NCBI RefSeq assembly: GCF_001696615.3
Contig: NZ_CP032279.1
Coordinates: 1,860,001 to 1,924,000, forward strand
Direction: 5' to 3'
DNA from: Acinetobacter sp. WCHAc010034
GTDB lineage: Bacteria; Pseudomonadota; Gammaproteobacteria; Pseudomonadales; Moraxellaceae
DNA: 64,000 nt
The notes beneath the pieces are model-generated. The model was not told the origin of the DNA and did not search any database. It saw only the letters and a list, made by a program, of their open reading frames with translations. A program made the translations under genes and the position numbers. Of the stretch, positions 39,201 through 46,175 are shown piece after piece; within the stretch, counting starts at the first letter, position 1, and every line of letters starts with the position of its first letter.

Positions 39201-39313
39201 GTGCCAGCATTTGGCATAGTCGCAGCAGCATGTCCGTATTGAGCAAAAAATAAAGCAGACGCAAGTGCAGACAGCGACAGCGCCTCGACTTTTCTATCCA
39301 TTGCCTTTTTCAT
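33272..39313 (-). CDS. Giant outer-membrane barrel protein with Ig-like/DUF11 repeats, 2013 aa
   Basis: A 2013-residue exported protein whose signal peptide ends in YGHAA. The N-terminal module AGTIIPNIAYAKYE resembles that of the 935-aa protein. Then come DUF11-like segments (about 210-340 and 625-745, KTARDSSVELGDFTSYSITV), a carboxypeptidase-regulatory-like domain (about 482-560) and an SdrD_B-like domain (about 755-850, IGKVYTDCNRNGMQDKGELG). From about residue 1160 to the end the sequence is amphipathic strand-turn-strand throughout, with PDEYYPVYGDAA near its start, and looks like a very large outer-membrane barrel. I start it at the ATG at 39313; an ATG at 39301 is also possible. Export pore or anchor is inference. 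A terminator lies between this gene and the one before it. Confidence 0.85.
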   Translation of the reverse strand: MKKAMDRKVEALSLSALASALFFAQYGHAAATMPNAGTIIPNIAYAKYEVLGGDGLLHSKDVQSNKVEVRVSELYALKLSPSAHQVVEAGTAVYWFNELVNLSNAPATFKLSADNASHLSNIRIYVDDGDDQFYTGLDTLLSQGLALQPGEKAYLWVVADTSKDTPHNTQIKMPVTAVIQEGPQPSSTADDPATIVVPQLSIHKAVDKTNIQYAGGQEAITYSLMVKNSGNLPIAPLSVHVDGVQGEWIIVEDPLPGNTLYDEVSVSTAEAKVLYKTGEGRYVSAQPANKNKISHAVVGYRSFAAGQESKIILKVKTAANLSYSVLKNQAYLFSWNSAANQQRKTPSDLVQTIIEAADATLDGTTPDYKNVIQTGKVKEPVYLKANAAICNASHNQDQVKVLVKSALTGDFLYTNGKETEANSGVFHFEVNTAAWDGTAPNTQDDILQTVRRDKVTATIIDCLDQNGNSTNTPKPDISTDILIDPYGIVFNAKTGQPVANARVTLADKNGRPVAANVAFGQDADGNMTGSIPAEQQTNAQGEFIYPFVLPGEYTLLVDTSAPINGKSYQFSSDQNAYPVSSFKAFGITAVDPDYSYGRSFKLDLTSPALNIDIPIDPLSSGQSLMVKKTARDSSVELGDFTSYSITVSNQGDDIAKDVKVQDTLPRGFSYVPNTLRVDGKPAAEPEGGKGPYLTLGLGDLAVNASAKIEYRVLVGPNALNGDGINRARAVSHGLNSNEAQAKVKVRPGVFSSDAFVIGKVYTDCNRNGMQDKGELGVPGVRLYMEDGSYVVTDREGKYDFYGVSPKTHVLKLDRTTLPAGAELVIQSNRNAGDPSSRFVDVKRGELHRADFAMADQAGACSAPLTEAVKQRQEKINQSNLNLEKAISKQLSIDAPSYIEQSSRSDNTNGCLANDNDQSCILNKSVADAPKGRQLAIDPVKPPALVNLEEYLKRSDSNVLSILNLKDGQILPFAQTAIQLQGTAGADQRVLVNGQAVSEKRLGKLSVLAEQQKQGKEFIGVELNTGKNEIRVEQLDFMGNVRESQQIQVVVPGEIQRLQLEHAAAAAAAANGKDVLQLVLRLQDKDGVKIAARTAITLESDIGLIDLQDLNPNEPGIQTFIEGGEMVIPVLAPNAPGRGKLRASSGLLKQEIDIQFLADLRPLIAVGLIEGSVNFNNFDRNKLHSVNRDDGFEDQLTEIADWGGDTSLNGRAAMFLKGKVKGDYLLTLAYDSDKSSKQRLFRDIQPDEYYPVYGDAAAKGFEAQSTSKLYVRVDKGRSYAMYGDYVTRTEKDEGLSLGQYNRSLTGFKLGHDGDKLQAAAFGAETKSRQVVTENRAMGITGPYSLGAISNDQMLENSEKVEILTRDRNNPGLIISRKTLTRFADYEVDTYSSSIYLKEAVSSVDADLNPNYVRITVEAEDIGEEYQVGGVSFSYAVKSHLKLGGSFVKSADPLKEEQIASVNTVVKVGQHGKFIAEIAQSKNSASDVDQIAQISSAAPAAAKDEGTAARVEFEYAPSAGSLRIYHQQAQEGFQNDAATISAGRMESGLKASLPIPKVGLARAEAIRTEDRNNSGVRTGLSASIERSFFKVLAVELGLRYYDESSEAATQATENMGAYNGTTARVKFTGKLPWKGASVFAEYEQDVSDSEKQVVALGGTMQVLPNTELYARHEVISSIDGLYSLNTTEETNSTIFGISSNYMKDGSAFSEYRVADGMSSREAEAALGLRNRWQLMPKVYLSTSFERIQTVSKNPENDGKDSTAATLGLEYLAHDDWKAMTRLEGRRSDNSDTLINTVGYARKLNEDLTVLAKNTLNFIDSKDAEQGDHLRNRFQLGMAWRDFEQNKLDVLAKIEHYYEDNATDLEAEFKRSAYVSSTHVNWHPLRQFTLSGRYAAKWSVLDEYDVRSSALTQLVSGRALYDINERWDASLQTGALWANRGAGTRYLLGAEVGYLAAANLWLSAGYNFLGYQDDELANTSSTGQGAYIRFRFKFDEDLFGRRSAGANFSLEPGQGQ

Positions 39314-39353
39314 TGACAAGCCCCAAAACAAAAAAAATAAAATACAAACAAGT

Positions 39354-39395
39354 AAAAAAACAGCTGCGCTCCCCTTTCTTAAAAGAGGAGTGCAG
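39354..39395 (-). terminator. Intrinsic terminator inside the surface operon
   Basis: On the minus strand CTGCACTCCTCTTT-taag-AAAGGGGAGCGCAG is followed by CTGTTTTTTT, 16 bases after the stop of the 935-aa gene and 41 bases before the giant-barrel start. It should cut down read-through into the three downstream genes. Confidence 0.85.
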
Positions 39396-39410
39396 GCTTA
39401 AAAGGATGAA

Positions 39411-42218
39411 TTATGGAGCGGCTTTATCAACCGTAACGGCGAACTTCAATGTCGCAGAAGTGCCTGGAGTTAAAGTGCCGACCTTGTAATTTACATTGCC
39501 GCCAGATTCCGTCGGCGCATCGCCCTGGGTTAATGGATTCCGCGCAATAGAGCCGGTTTTGTATGTTGTATATGCAGGCACGGCATCATTGATTACAACA
39601 GCTGTTGCGTCAGCATTACCTTGGTTGGTTGCTGTCACTTTATAGAATACACACTGGCCCGGTTTAGCATTCTGCAGATTTACAGTGTAATCAGCGTCAG
39701 CCGGCGCAGCCGTACAGTCTGCAGCAAACTGGAATTTCTCCAAGCGGACTGAACCCAAGTTGATTACTGTGCGGTCTGTAATCGACAGAATGCTGTTTGA
39801 ACCTAATGCAGCGCCTGATTCAGGCTGAATTTGCACTGTAGACGTATAAGACTGGCCAGCAGTTGCTGTTGCAGCCGCTTCAACTTTTACATAAACAGTA
39901 ACAGACTCACCTTGCTGTAAGCCTGCCAGTCCAGCTTTATCAAATTTTGCATTTTGCAGAATGCTGTTTAAGGTGCCCGCGCCAGTGCCTGTTACACGCT
40001 CTTTAACATCATCCAGCAGGCCATCACCATTCACATCTACATAAACAGTAACTGTTTCACCAGCTGTCGGCGTTGGTAAAGCAAAGTTCAGTGTTTTTCC
40101 GCCAGCTGCTTCAGCTACGTTACCAATGTTGGTTAGAGTATGGCTGTAAATAATGCTGCCGCCTGGCGCCAGCTGGCCTTGACGGTCCGGCGTAAAGCTG
40201 ATGGCGCGCTGTTCTGCAACCGTCAGCTTAAATCCAATGCTGTCGTTGCTGCCGGTAGATGGCGAACTGATCTTGACTGTAATGGTTTCAGGAACACTTG
40301 TTGCTGGCGTGCCGTCTGGCGCAGTAACGACTAGACAGTAGCTGCCCGTACTGCCATTCGCAATCGTGCCTGAGTTGGTTACTTTCGTATTTGTACAGTT
40401 GCCGGCAGCGTCTTTTCCAAAGACCTCTGCTGTCCAGCCCGTTGGAACGCCTTCAACAGCAATATTGTAGTTGTCCGGCGTGCCACCTGTATTCTGGATG
40501 GTAACGTCCAGCGGCTTAGATGTGCCCGGGACTAAAGCCGTGTCAGGAACGCCTGTGCTGCTGTTCGCGCCGTCGCCGACATAGTCTGGTGTGCCTGCTG
40601 TACCTTTATTATGCACCAAGTCTACAGCGCTTTTCGTAAAGGCATCAACAACTAGAGAAATGGTATCTTTATTGCTGCTGTTGTTGGCTGAAGTGCTAGT
40701 CATGGTCAGCGTAGTGCCGTCCGCTACTGTGCCGTTAGTTGGCAAAGTAACGCGCACCACAAATTTCAGGCTGCCGCCAGCCTGAATTGGGCCTGTATTG
40801 TTGTCTGTCACCGGAGTTTTTCCATCCGCTTTCAGAATTTCAACAATGCTGCCGGCCGGCAAAGATGAGCCAGCGGCTGTAGCAACATTCAGATTATAGC
40901 TATCTGTAGTTGTGCCGGAGTTGTGAACATAAATAACATCGCCACCTGTAGCGTTATTGCCGAAGACAATAGCCTGGCCTTGCGAAGCTGTTGTATGAAC
41001 TTGGTCGTCAATGCCTGCAGCACTGCCGGCTGGAACATTGTTGTCAATCCAAGAGGCAGATGCATCATCGTTAATCGAGTGTGCTGTTGTGCCTACAACA
41101 GTGACATTGTTCGGGTTGGATGGAACAAGACTCGTGTCTGGAGTTGCCGGCGGAACAGATGGGACATTATCCGGCGTTAATGGCGTATTTGTACCTGGCG
41201 TAAAGCCATCAGTATCTGCGTATGCGGTGTTGGTGATTTTCTCGCCATTGGCAGCAGCCGTTTTTACTTTAACAGTAAAAGTTAACTTACCGGTTGAACC
41301 GGCAGCAAGCTTGCCTGCATTAAAGGTAAAGGCCTCTTTCGCATCGCTACGGCCACTAGCTACATAAGCAAATTTATCACTATCTGTACCATCACGAGTT
41401 AATGCTGAAGTGCTGCCATTATAATGCGCAGTTAATTTGGCATCAGCCGTATCAGCAAATGTTACATTGCTTGGCAACACGTCATAGATAATGACGTCTG
41501 ATGCAGCGGCTGCTGTGCCTTTATTCTGGAAAGTCAAAGTATAGGTAATGTAGCCATTCGCACCAATTGTGCTGACGCTGGCTTCTTTTTTAATTTCAAT
41601 GACTGCGCCGGTAATAATAGTCGCTTTATCAGTATTGGACGCTGTATTTTTGCCGGCATCATATAAAGCCGTTGTTTTTGCTGTTGCAGTTAGAGTTAGG
41701 CTGTCATTCTGGCCTGCCGCTGCCGCTAGCGGCGTTTTAGCAACCACAACCAGGCCGATAGATTCGCCAGCAGCTAATTCAATCGCTGTTGTTGGAGTTA
41801 AAGCAGCAGCGCCATTATCCGCTACGCCATCCTGATTGCGGTCAATATAGACATCATAGCTGGCCCAGTCGAAAGTGCCGGCATCATTTGCAATGCTGAG
41901 CGTGAATGAGTCTGTGCCATTACCAGTGTTGGTCAAGATATGCGGGAAGCTTACACTACTGTTGGCCGCTGTCTGACGTTCGTTAGACTGCACAAGAGTA
42001 AAGCTGCCTACTTGCGCTACAAGGGTTTTAACCACGTTAGACGTTACAACACGCTCAGTCTGCGTATTGTCTGTATACGTTGCGGTTGCAACGTTACTGA
42101 TATTTTGACCTGCTAAAGGCGTAGAAGCTGCGGCCATCGCAGAACTGCCAAACAGAGATACCCCACCCGCAACTGCTAAAGCAGCCGCGACTTTACTTAA
42201 TTGAAAATGTTGTTTCAT
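39411..42218 (-). CDS. Large secreted DUF11-repeat surface protein, 935 aa
   Basis: Second gene of the surface operon, with a signal peptide (about residues 1-30, ending in SSAMA). The mature protein is Thr/Ala/Asn/Gly-rich with almost no Cys and looks like a chain of Ig-like DUF11 modules. An N-terminal module has AGQNISNVATATYTD. DUF11 units follow, for example EIKKEASVSTIGANGYITYT with FQNKGTAAAASDVIIYDVLP, and further repeats contain VFGNNATGGDVIYVHNSG and SPSTGSNDSIGFKL. The C-terminal module, with AKPGQCVFYKVTATNQG and VVINDAVPAYTTY, is shared with the 974-aa protein. ASYDVYIDRNQDGVADNG and VYVDVNGDGLLDD look like Ca-binding loops. No transmembrane anchor is visible. It starts at the ATG at 42218. 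It could be the main surface polymer, since it precedes an internal terminator. Confidence 0.82.
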   Translation of the reverse strand: MKQHFQLSKVAAALAVAGGVSLFGSSAMAAASTPLAGQNISNVATATYTDNTQTERVVTSNVVKTLVAQVGSFTLVQSNERQTAANSSVSFPHILTNTGNGTDSFTLSIANDAGTFDWASYDVYIDRNQDGVADNGAAALTPTTAIELAAGESIGLVVVAKTPLAAAAGQNDSLTLTATAKTTALYDAGKNTASNTDKATIITGAVIEIKKEASVSTIGANGYITYTLTFQNKGTAAAASDVIIYDVLPSNVTFADTADAKLTAHYNGSTSALTRDGTDSDKFAYVASGRSDAKEAFTFNAGKLAAGSTGKLTFTVKVKTAAANGEKITNTAYADTDGFTPGTNTPLTPDNVPSVPPATPDTSLVPSNPNNVTVVGTTAHSINDDASASWIDNNVPAGSAAGIDDQVHTTASQGQAIVFGNNATGGDVIYVHNSGTTTDSYNLNVATAAGSSLPAGSIVEILKADGKTPVTDNNTGPIQAGGSLKFVVRVTLPTNGTVADGTTLTMTSTSANNSSNKDTISLVVDAFTKSAVDLVHNKGTAGTPDYVGDGANSSTGVPDTALVPGTSKPLDVTIQNTGGTPDNYNIAVEGVPTGWTAEVFGKDAAGNCTNTKVTNSGTIANGSTGSYCLVVTAPDGTPATSVPETITVKISSPSTGSNDSIGFKLTVAEQRAISFTPDRQGQLAPGGSIIYSHTLTNIGNVAEAAGGKTLNFALPTPTAGETVTVYVDVNGDGLLDDVKERVTGTGAGTLNSILQNAKFDKAGLAGLQQGESVTVYVKVEAAATATAGQSYTSTVQIQPESGAALGSNSILSITDRTVINLGSVRLEKFQFAADCTAAPADADYTVNLQNAKPGQCVFYKVTATNQGNADATAVVINDAVPAYTTYKTGSIARNPLTQGDAPTESGGNVNYKVGTLTPGTSATLKFAVTVDKAAP

Positions 42219-42260
42219 AAGAAAACTCAACAATAAAACGTTTTAAACGACGAGAAAAAA

Positions 42261-42740
42261 TTATTCGGAAGCATTGACACGAACTTGAGCGGAAACCGAA
42301 ATTTTTTGTTTTGGCTTCAGCTCATTCACATTCCATTGCAATGCACGATACTCACGCAGCGGAACATTTACTTTTTTGCCATTTTCGATACGAGTCAGCG
42401 GCGCTTTAGCAAAGCTTTTCCCATCTAAAGAGGCATAAGTATCTTTTGGTGCACTTTGGCCGGTATAAGTGACAGACTCTGGAAGCGGCAAATTCAATTT
42501 CAGATTTTTCAGGCTATTCGAAGATACATTCGAATAATCAACGCGGTATTCCAATACATCCTTCGGCTTGACCTGATCAGTAGCCTTAAGTTCCTTTTTA
42601 TTTTTCTTGCCGGCATCCACCTGAAATACTTTCATTTCAGCTTTTAATGGCGCGTCATTGGCATATGCCAAATTCGCCACACCCAGCGCCGAACTTGAAA
42701 GCAAAACTAAACAAATGCCTTTCTGTACTTGTGTAACCAT
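42261..42740 (-). CDS. Small secreted DUF11-like protein, 159 aa
   Basis: First gene of the surface operon. The signal peptide (about residues 1-28, ending in LAYA) is followed by one Ig-like DUF11-type domain with KPKDVLEYRVDYSNVSSN, LKLNLPLPESVTYTGQS and a C-terminal strand KQKISVSAQVRVN. It is Lys-rich and has no Cys. The ATG at 42740 is used; the longer frame starts at a TTG. The gene ends 42 bases before the 935-aa gene. A single-domain partner of the multi-domain proteins may cap, nucleate or chaperone them, but this is only inference from position and fold. Confidence 0.78.
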   Translation of the reverse strand: MVTQVQKGICLVLLSSSALGVANLAYANDAPLKAEMKVFQVDAGKKNKKELKATDQVKPKDVLEYRVDYSNVSSNSLKNLKLNLPLPESVTYTGQSAPKDTYASLDGKSFAKAPLTRIENGKKVNVPLREYRALQWNVNELKPKQKISVSAQVRVNASE

Positions 42741-43387
42741 AAGAAATTGCTTCAATTTTTTAAATTATGTACATTTTTACTACAGTTAAGAAAAAAAACA
42801 AACATAAAAATGCAGAATTCATCACGTTTTTTGTTTTTTTTGATTGTTTTGCTGCATTTGGGAGTGGGTAGAAAGAAATTTGAAACTATTTAAAGCCCTC
42901 TGCATACCATAAAATTAAAGCGGCATGCATCACATAAAAGGCATGAAATTCAATTTTATATTTATAAAAATGCATAATTCATCACATCAAGTCTAAATTT
43001 TGATTTTTTTTACGCATAAAAATGCATAAACATGACAAATATAGAAAAATATCGACAAAATGAAGAATATTTACTGTAACGGCTGCTTTAGCCAAATGAA
43101 TCCGCCTGAAATATAAACCATACAGCATTGGACATGGTTTTAATTAATAAGAAAAACTTAACAATAAGGTTGATTCAAAACAGCTTTCTCCTCTAAAATT
43201 TATTTTTACAACAGCAGGGAAAAGCATCAGAAGCGGAATTTAAAACTCAAAGCATATGCAGAGCACAATGGATTTCCTAAAAATACCATCCTGAATTACT
43301 CCAGCTCCATTTTTCCCAGATTCCCCCCCCTCCGCTTCAATGCAGATAAGTAGCAGTAGCCTTTCCCTTCCCTGTAAAACAAACGCA
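42741..43387 (-). promoter_or_regulatory. Long AT-rich regulatory region of the surface operon with direct repeats
   Basis: About 650 bases without a gene. ATAAAAATGCAGAATTCATC at about 42804-42823 recurs as ATAAAAATGCATAATTCATC at about 42964-42983, 160 bases away, and in part as ATAAAAATGCATAAACATGA at about 43016-43035. The first two continue with AC and are followed by T-rich, TTTGAT-containing sequence. TACATAAT on the minus strand just upstream of the operon is a possible -10 element. The repeats suggest several sites for one regulator. Confidence 0.5.
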
Positions 43388-43417
43388 TAAAAAAAGCAGG
43401 CTTAGGCGCCTGCTTTT
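43388..43417 (-). terminator. Intrinsic terminator of metPS
   Basis: On the minus strand AAGCAGGC-gcctaa-GCCTGCTT is followed by TTTTTATG, 16 bases after the metS stop. Confidence 0.92.
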
Positions 43418-43432
43418 CTATATGGGGCAGCA

Positions 43433-43576
43433 TCACAGCGTATGCTGATCCTTCACGTCTTCCAGCACATCATCCAGCTCTTCAGGATTTTTCATCAAGT
43501 GCAGGATAGACAGCGCCAGCCCGCCCCACAAAAACAGCATGGAAATAATCATCATCACAATTGCGGAAGTATTCAT
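43433..43576 (-). CDS. metS: Small subunit of a MetP-type methionine/alanine importer
   Basis: A 47-residue membrane peptide, MNTSAIVMMIISMLFLWGGL followed by ALSILHLMKNP and an acidic tail. One hydrophobic segment at about residues 4-28 and the NPEEL-type motif match the MetS/MmpS small subunits that accompany NSS transporters such as MetP of Corynebacterium. The ATG lies one base after the stop of the transporter gene, so the two are translated together. The TCAAGTG-like end of the gene is close to the terminator. Confidence 0.88.
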   Translation of the reverse strand: MNTSAIVMMIISMLFLWGGLALSILHLMKNPEELDDVLEDVKDQHTL

Positions 43577-43577
43577 C

Positions 43578-45065
43578 TTAACGCTCCTCGCGGTCTTTCA
43601 TTTTTGACAGAATCACAGCAATGACCGCACAGAAAATCACGCTGCCCCAGCCAAATACGCCCTGCAGGCTCATGCTATAAGTATCGTAACCGTTTTTCAC
43701 TAAGTTAAATAGGGTCATGCTCAGCGTGGTTAACAGGATCAAAGAAGTGATCACGGTTAAAGTGAATGCCCAGCCTTTGCCCAGCTGAATGGTGGAAATA
43801 CGGTTGACGTGATCACGCAGCTCAATCAATGCGGAACGCTTAAACCACGCAATGCTGATGATTGAAACCAGCGCGCCACCGATAATGCCGATGTTATTGA
43901 TAAAGTGATCCACAATATCCACCAGCTTGATCGCATTCACGCTGGAGAATAAGATCACTGAAACCAGCGCGCTGCCGCCGCCGATAATGGTTACCGCTTT
44001 TTTACGGCTCCATTTCAGCTTGTCCTGCATGGCTGCAATCGGCACTTCCAGGATGCTCACCATGGAAGAAATGCCCGCGACAAACAGCGAAGAGAAGAAC
44101 AGCAGGCCGAATAAATCAGCGCCCGCGCCTAAGCTGGAAATGATTTTCGGGAAGGCAATAAAGGCCAGGCCAATACCGCCGCTCACCACGTCTTGAACTT
44201 CTTTGCCTGCGGCATGCGCCATAAAGCCCAATGCTGCAAAAATGCCAATACCCGCCAAAATCTCAGTGGATGCATTGGCAAAGCCAACGATCAGGCCTGA
44301 GCCTGTCAAGTTGGTTTTCGGCTTTAAATACGATGCATAAGTCACCATGATCCCGAAGCCGACCGACAGCGAGAAGAAAGTATGGCCATACGCCGCCAGC
44401 CAGACTTTATAGTCCATCATCGCAGACCAGTTCGGGGTAAAGAATGCATTCAAGCCTTCCGCCGCGCCCGGTAAACGCAGTGACTGCACCACCAAAACCG
44501 TGAATAAAACGAATAATAAAGGCATGAAAATCTTATTCGATAATTCAACGCCTTTTTTCACCCCGCCAAACAGGATGATTAAGGTCAGCGCCCAAATTCC
44601 CACGATTGGCCAGAATAAATGGCTGACAAACTGCAAGTCAAAGCCTGATGCTTTCGAGGTCTGCAGATAGGTATTAAAGAAGAAGCTTTCAGGGTCGCTG
44701 CCCCATGCCTGGCCAATCGAGAAGTAAACATAGCTTCCCGCCCAGGTCAGTACGCTGGCATAGTACAGGCCAATGATGATGCACACGCAGACTTGCCACC
44801 AGCCCAGCGTTTCCCCGCCTTTGAATAAAGCGCGGTAGGCTTTGGGCGGAGAGCCCGTACTGCGGTGCCCTGTTGCATAATCTAAAAATAACAGCGGCAA
44901 GCCGGCAGTAATCAGCGCCAATAAATAGGGAATTAAAAATGCGCCGCCGCCGTTTTCATAGGCGACATAGGGGAAACGCCAAATATTGCCTAAGCCTACA
45001 GCCGAACCTACAGCTGCAATAATAAAGCCGGACCGCGATGTCCAGTTTTCACGATTTCCTGACAT
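43578..45065 (-). CDS. metP: Sodium-dependent transporter (NSS family), MetP-like large subunit
   Basis: A 495-residue inner-membrane protein with about 12 hydrophobic segments, importing an amino acid (methionine and alanine in the Corynebacterium MetPS system) with sodium. The NSS signature WTSRSGFIIAAVGSAVGLGN, followed by WRFPYVAYENGGGAFL, marks TM1 and its unwound substrate/Na site. I start at the ATG at 45065 because AGGTG is just upstream and homology begins with MSGNRENW; the frame is open for 49 more codons that look non-coding. The presence of a metS gene next to it supports the MetP assignment over other NSS members. Confidence 0.92.
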   Translation of the reverse strand: MSGNRENWTSRSGFIIAAVGSAVGLGNIWRFPYVAYENGGGAFLIPYLLALITAGLPLLFLDYATGHRSTGSPPKAYRALFKGGETLGWWQVCVCIIIGLYYASVLTWAGSYVYFSIGQAWGSDPESFFFNTYLQTSKASGFDLQFVSHLFWPIVGIWALTLIILFGGVKKGVELSNKIFMPLLFVLFTVLVVQSLRLPGAAEGLNAFFTPNWSAMMDYKVWLAAYGHTFFSLSVGFGIMVTYASYLKPKTNLTGSGLIVGFANASTEILAGIGIFAALGFMAHAAGKEVQDVVSGGIGLAFIAFPKIISSLGAGADLFGLLFFSSLFVAGISSMVSILEVPIAAMQDKLKWSRKKAVTIIGGGSALVSVILFSSVNAIKLVDIVDHFINNIGIIGGALVSIISIAWFKRSALIELRDHVNRISTIQLGKGWAFTLTVITSLILLTTLSMTLFNLVKNGYDTYSMSLQGVFGWGSVIFCAVIAVILSKMKDREER

Positions 45066-45410
45066 AAAACACCTAAACCTTAGGCGTCTTTTTATGCTGC
45101 TTATTGTATGGCTTATATCGCAGGCAGAAAAAGCGCCATTCAAAAAATAATTTTTGTGTTTGAAGCTAGAGTTCACCTTTTGGGTGCAGTGTTCTAATTT
45201 GCAAACAGGCAAAGCGCATAAAATCTTGCTTAAAGGCTTTTAGCGCGCGCCGCCCTTTGTATGGTTCAACAATACTGGCTTTTTCGCACTTTTTCTGTAA
45301 GTTCTGGATGAAAGATGCTGTTTCGCAATTTGTTTTGCATTCGAATGTTCAAATAAACAGCGCGCCCAGGCAGAAAACCGGCGGCATTTCACCCCCCTTT
45401 GCCGCCGGCA
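45066..45410. other. Non-coding region
   Basis: About 345 bases between the metP start and the end of the DUF1287 gene. No credible gene, repeat or terminator stands out; the left part carries the metP promoter region. Confidence 0.5.
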
Positions 45411-45977
45411 TCAGCGCTGCACCCGGTAATGCCCGGTAATTGCATACTGATGCAGGATATTTTCTTCGCGCGCGCCCTGCCCGATATTGTGAATAATCAG
45501 CGGAGTCCGGCTGAAGGCCTTGCGGTCTGAAACAATGCCGATATGCGCCAGGCCGCGCCCCAGATCCCAAGTGACAATATCTCCGGGCGCATAGCGCTGA
45601 TCCTGCACAGCATAGCCCTGGCGCTGCAGATAAGCCTGAATATTCGGCACGCGCCGGTGATCGATATTGCTGTCCGGCGCTTTCAGGCCCCACTTTTGCG
45701 GGTAGCGCTTAAAGTTGGCGCGCATGTCCTCATGAATGCCTTGCTGCAGGTCCATGCCCTGCCGGCGCAGCGCGCGGATCACCACATCGGTGCAGACGCC
45801 CTTCACCAGCGGCACATCGCCCATCGGGTAGCGCAGCGCGCTGTACGCCGGGTCATAATACAGGGTTTTCCCGATCTGGCTCCGCGCATCCGCCACCAGC
45901 TGCAGGGCATCCAGCGCCCAGCAGGCCTGCGCCGCCGGCAAAAGCAGCAGCGCGAACAGTTTGGCTTTTATGGTCAT
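45411..45977 (-). CDS. DUF1287 domain protein, exported NlpC/P60-like
   Basis: A 188-residue protein with a signal peptide (about residues 1-21, ending in ACWA). The domain contains VKGVCTDVVIRALRRQGMDL, with a candidate catalytic Cys, and RYAPGDIVTWDLGRGLAHIGIVSD with the His, followed by LIIHNIGQG. This Cys-His pattern is that of DUF1287, a papain-like NlpC/P60 relative probably acting on the cell wall or a peptide in the periplasm. Its target is unknown. The gene stands alone. Confidence 0.88.
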   Translation of the reverse strand: MTIKAKLFALLLLPAAQACWALDALQLVADARSQIGKTLYYDPAYSALRYPMGDVPLVKGVCTDVVIRALRRQGMDLQQGIHEDMRANFKRYPQKWGLKAPDSNIDHRRVPNIQAYLQRQGYAVQDQRYAPGDIVTWDLGRGLAHIGIVSDRKAFSRTPLIIHNIGQGAREENILHQYAITGHYRVQR

Positions 45978-46175
45978 TTTTCAATCTGCATCCTTTAAAA
46001 TATTGCTTATTCAAAGCGCTAAAATCTTCCGCCCATGCCCTGCCGGATTTTTTACTTAAGCGTCAATGCAATTTTCCGGCTTTCACTATATGATGCGCTG
46101 AACTGGACATCAGTTCCTACTCTGTAAGCGGAAGCTTATTTTTTTCAGATCATAAATCATACGACGGACAGCCCT

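Noticed and set aside
34900-42200. Plus-strand open frames opposite the DUF11 operon, such as those at 35655-36185 and 41011-41367
   Set aside because: They are shadows of the large minus-strand genes and have no ribosome-binding sites or family resemblance.
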